Below, one piece after another: positions 62,784 to 64,000 of a stretch of DNA of 64,000 bases (position 1 is the first letter of the stretch; every line of letters begins with the position of its first letter). This DNA comes from Clostridia bacterium. GTDB lineage: Bacteria > Bacillota > Clostridia > Christensenellales > Borkfalkiaceae. The stretch covers positions 124,001 through 188,000 of the forward strand of contig JAFTWU010000009.1 of NCBI GenBank assembly GCA_017465145.1, in the 5' to 3' direction. Below the pieces are notes generated by a model. That model was not told where the DNA came from, ran no database searches, and saw only the letters and a list, made by a program, of their open reading frames with translations. The position numbers were made by a program, and so were the translations under genes.

Positions 62784-63386
62784 AACGGTGAGCGCGGAAG
62801 GAGAGCGCTTAAAATAATAACTAAAATTTGCCTAAGCATTATAATTGCAACTTGGGGCGTAATAGGGGTAACTTATGCCGTAAGAAGTATACAGCGCAAC
62901 CATTTTTACCCTATAAAATATAAAGAAATCGTTATAGAAAACGCGGTAAATAACGGCTTAGACCCCTATCTAGTGTTTGCCGTAATCAAGGTGGAAAGCG
63001 GTTTTAATAATAAGGCGGTAAGTAATAGGGGCGCAATAGGGCTTATGCAATTAACCCCAACCACCGCAAGTTATATGGCGGGTTTTACGGGTGATAGCGT
63101 GCTAGACTTAACGGACGCTAGCCTTAATATAAAACTAGGTTGCAAGTATATTTCATACTTAATGATGCGCTTTAAAAGCACTAAAACGGCACTTGTCGCA
63201 TACAACGCGGGGGAAGGCAACGTTGCAGTTTGGCTAACCAAAAAAGAATATAGTAAAGACGGAATAAACCTAGATAATATCCCCTTTAACGAAACACGAG
63301 AATATATTAAAAGAATAGAAAAAAGTTTTTCAAAATATAAAAATTTATACGGTAATATTGTTGACAAAGATAAAAATTTTGAGTAA
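62763..63386 (+). CDS. Lytic transglycosylase (Slt-type)
   Basis: Cleaves peptidoglycan glycan strands. 207 aa: an N-terminal membrane anchor (ITKICLSIIIATWGVIGV) and a family 1 transglycosylase domain with VIKVESGFNNKAVS (catalytic Glu), GAIGLMQLTPTTASYM and ALVAYNAGEGNVAVWL. The only in-frame conventional start is GTG 62763, which lies inside the putP terminator. An excellent GGAAGGAG lies at 62797-62804, but only non-standard codons (ATA) follow it at the right distance. The true start is therefore uncertain. Confidence 0.88.
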   Translation: MGIRNFFNGERGRRALKIITKICLSIIIATWGVIGVTYAVRSIQRNHFYPIKYKEIVIENAVNNGLDPYLVFAVIKVESGFNNKAVSNRGAIGLMQLTPTTASYMAGFTGDSVLDLTDASLNIKLGCKYISYLMMRFKSTKTALVAYNAGEGNVAVWLTKKEYSKDGINLDNIPFNETREYIKRIEKSFSKYKNLYGNIVDKDKNFE

Positions 63387-63403
63387 TATATAAAGGCTAA
63401 CGC

Positions 63404-63486
63404 GTGAGGGTGGCGGAATTGGCAGACGCGTACGTTTGAGGGGCGTATGGTTATCCGTGTGGGTTCAAGTCCCATCCTTCACACCA
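63404..63486 (+). tRNA. tRNA-Leu (anticodon GAG)
   Basis: 83 nt with encoded CCA. Acceptor GTGAGGG pairs with CCTTCAC, D-arm GGCGGAATTGGCAGACGC, anticodon loop TTGAGGG with GAG, long class II variable arm, T-loop GGTTCAAGT, discriminator A, then CCA. Confidence 0.95.
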
Positions 63487-63488
63487 AC

Positions 63489-63521
63489 AAAAAAGGATGC
63501 ACAAAGTTGCATCCTTTTTTA
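63489..63521 (+). terminator. Terminator after tRNA-Leu
   Basis: AAAAAAGGATGCA and TGCATCCTTTTTT hairpin with a short loop. Confidence 0.92.
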
Positions 63522-63619
63522 TTGTTATAGTATAAGAGATAAATGGAATTGCTTATAAATTGCATATTGAGAACAAAAAAGGGTTGCTAGAAGTATTTAG
63601 ATAGAGTGTAATATATAAT

Positions 63620-63700
63620 ATGCTACGGTTTAGACAAAACCCGCATTTAGTTATGTATAAACTAGCAGAGAAATATAAATGGAAGTATATTAGAAAATGA
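63620..63700 (+). CDS. Tiny ORF, possible fragment
   Basis: 26 codons (MLRFRQNPHLVMYKLAEKY...). No ribosome binding site. Its stop overlaps the next start as ATGA, which suggests coupling to the next ORF. It may be the broken end of a longer accessory gene. No family recognised. Confidence 0.3.
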   Translation: MLRFRQNPHLVMYKLAEKYKWKYIRK

Positions 63701-63843
63701 CAGAAAAAATAACTTGTATAGATGACCGTTTATTGACAACTGACGAGATTAAAGAAAAACTTAAAGATGTTCCAGAGGAAGATTTAGAGCAATTTCGTAA
63801 AGAAGCAGAAGAGTACAAAAAAAGACATGGAATTGACGATTAA
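63697..63843 (+). CDS. Small acidic protein of unknown function
   Basis: 48 aa, predicted helical (TTDEIKEKLKDVPEEDLEQF, EEYKKRHGIDD). It overlaps the preceding tiny ORF by 4 bp (ATGA) and is followed directly by a terminator. AT-rich and unlike the neighbouring housekeeping genes. Its size and coupling resemble accessory toxin-antitoxin or phage-derived small genes, but no family is recognised. Confidence 0.45.
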   Translation: MTEKITCIDDRLLTTDEIKEKLKDVPEEDLEQFRKEAEEYKKRHGIDD

Positions 63844-63872
63844 GCACTACCCAAGAGGGCGGTGCTTTTTTA
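63842..63872 (+). terminator. Terminator after the small ORFs
   Basis: AAGCACTACCC and GGGCGGTGCTT, one mismatch, T6 tract. Confidence 0.8.
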
Positions 63873-64000
63873 TTGGTAAAAACGGGAACAAGCCCGATTT
63901 ACATACTAGGTGAGCCGAAACCAAACGGTCTGTCTTTTTTAATATCTATATTAAAAAATCTTCAAAATAATACTTGTTTTATCAAAGATAAAAGTTTATA
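63873..64000 (+). other. Open reading frame running off the right edge, uncertain
   Basis: From TTG 63873 a frame stays open to the end of the window (VKTGTSPIYILGEPKPNGLS...). There is no ribosome binding site and it abuts the preceding terminator, so it may be a gene start, a remnant or chance. Confidence 0.2.

Noticed and set aside
1..64000. CRISPR arrays, rRNA genes and insertion sequences
   Set aside because: No regularly spaced repeats, no rRNA segments and no transposase-like frame were found.

Overview
The window reads as a chromosomal segment of a low-GC, endospore-forming member of the Bacillota, probably an uncultured gut-type Clostridia lineage. The evidence is a gerA-gerB-gerC spore germination operon, an uninterrupted pro-sigma-K gene, a PdaB-like deacetylase, a YtxC-like sporulation protein, the Firmicutes-type ispG-polC'-rimP-nusA-ylxR-ylxQ-infB-rbfA-nrnA-truB-ribF cluster, a thrS T-box leader, AGGAG-type ribosome binding sites and sigma-A promoters with 17-bp spacers. 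No species can be named from sequence alone.

Layout. 1-3.2 kb: ger operon on the minus strand. 3.3-4.5 kb: a lipoprotein gene split by an in-frame TAG and an unknown membrane protein. 4.7-9.4 kb: sigK, a TM1266-type regulator, an SDR, thyA-folA and a MATE transporter. 9.5-17.9 kb: eight co-directional intact genes forming a phage head module (large terminase, small protein, portal, scaffold, coat, adaptor, plug-like protein, coiled-coil protein), with no integrase, repressor, lysis, ejection or tailspike genes. 18-29.7 kb: ispG, a PolC-derived exonuclease lacking the polymerase and PHP parts, the nusA-infB operon, truB, ribF and nfo. 29.7-36 kb: an Xaa-Pro peptidase, efp, a FabG-like SDR, purA, malQ and a VanZ-like protein. 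36-41.4 kb: an AT-rich DUF3781 gene, a ferritin-like protein, a giant MORN-repeat protein and an apt-like gene. 41.5-51.8 kb: a Ca2+-type P-ATPase, ytxC, a BspA-like lipoprotein, T-box-thrS and trkA-trkH. 51.8-56.2 kb: fhs, a RimK-like ATP-grasp enzyme, pdaB and a tandem-OB SSB-like protein. 56.3-61 kb: two membrane-anchored SH3-like proteins flanking an unknown gene whose upstream region carries a perfect Gram-positive LexA box. 61-64 kb: putP, a lytic transglycosylase, tRNA-Leu(GAG) and tiny accessory ORFs.

Most genes are housekeeping: translation and ribosome maturation, C1/folate metabolism (thyA, folA, fhs), purine metabolism (purA, apt) and ion transport (trkAH, P-ATPase, putP). Sporulation genes are scattered among them. 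The items that stand out most are the P22-like capsid module set in host-like sequence, the polymerase-less PolC relative in polC's usual place, and three genes whose start codon lies 7-8 nt after the promoter -10 box, implying leaderless mRNAs.
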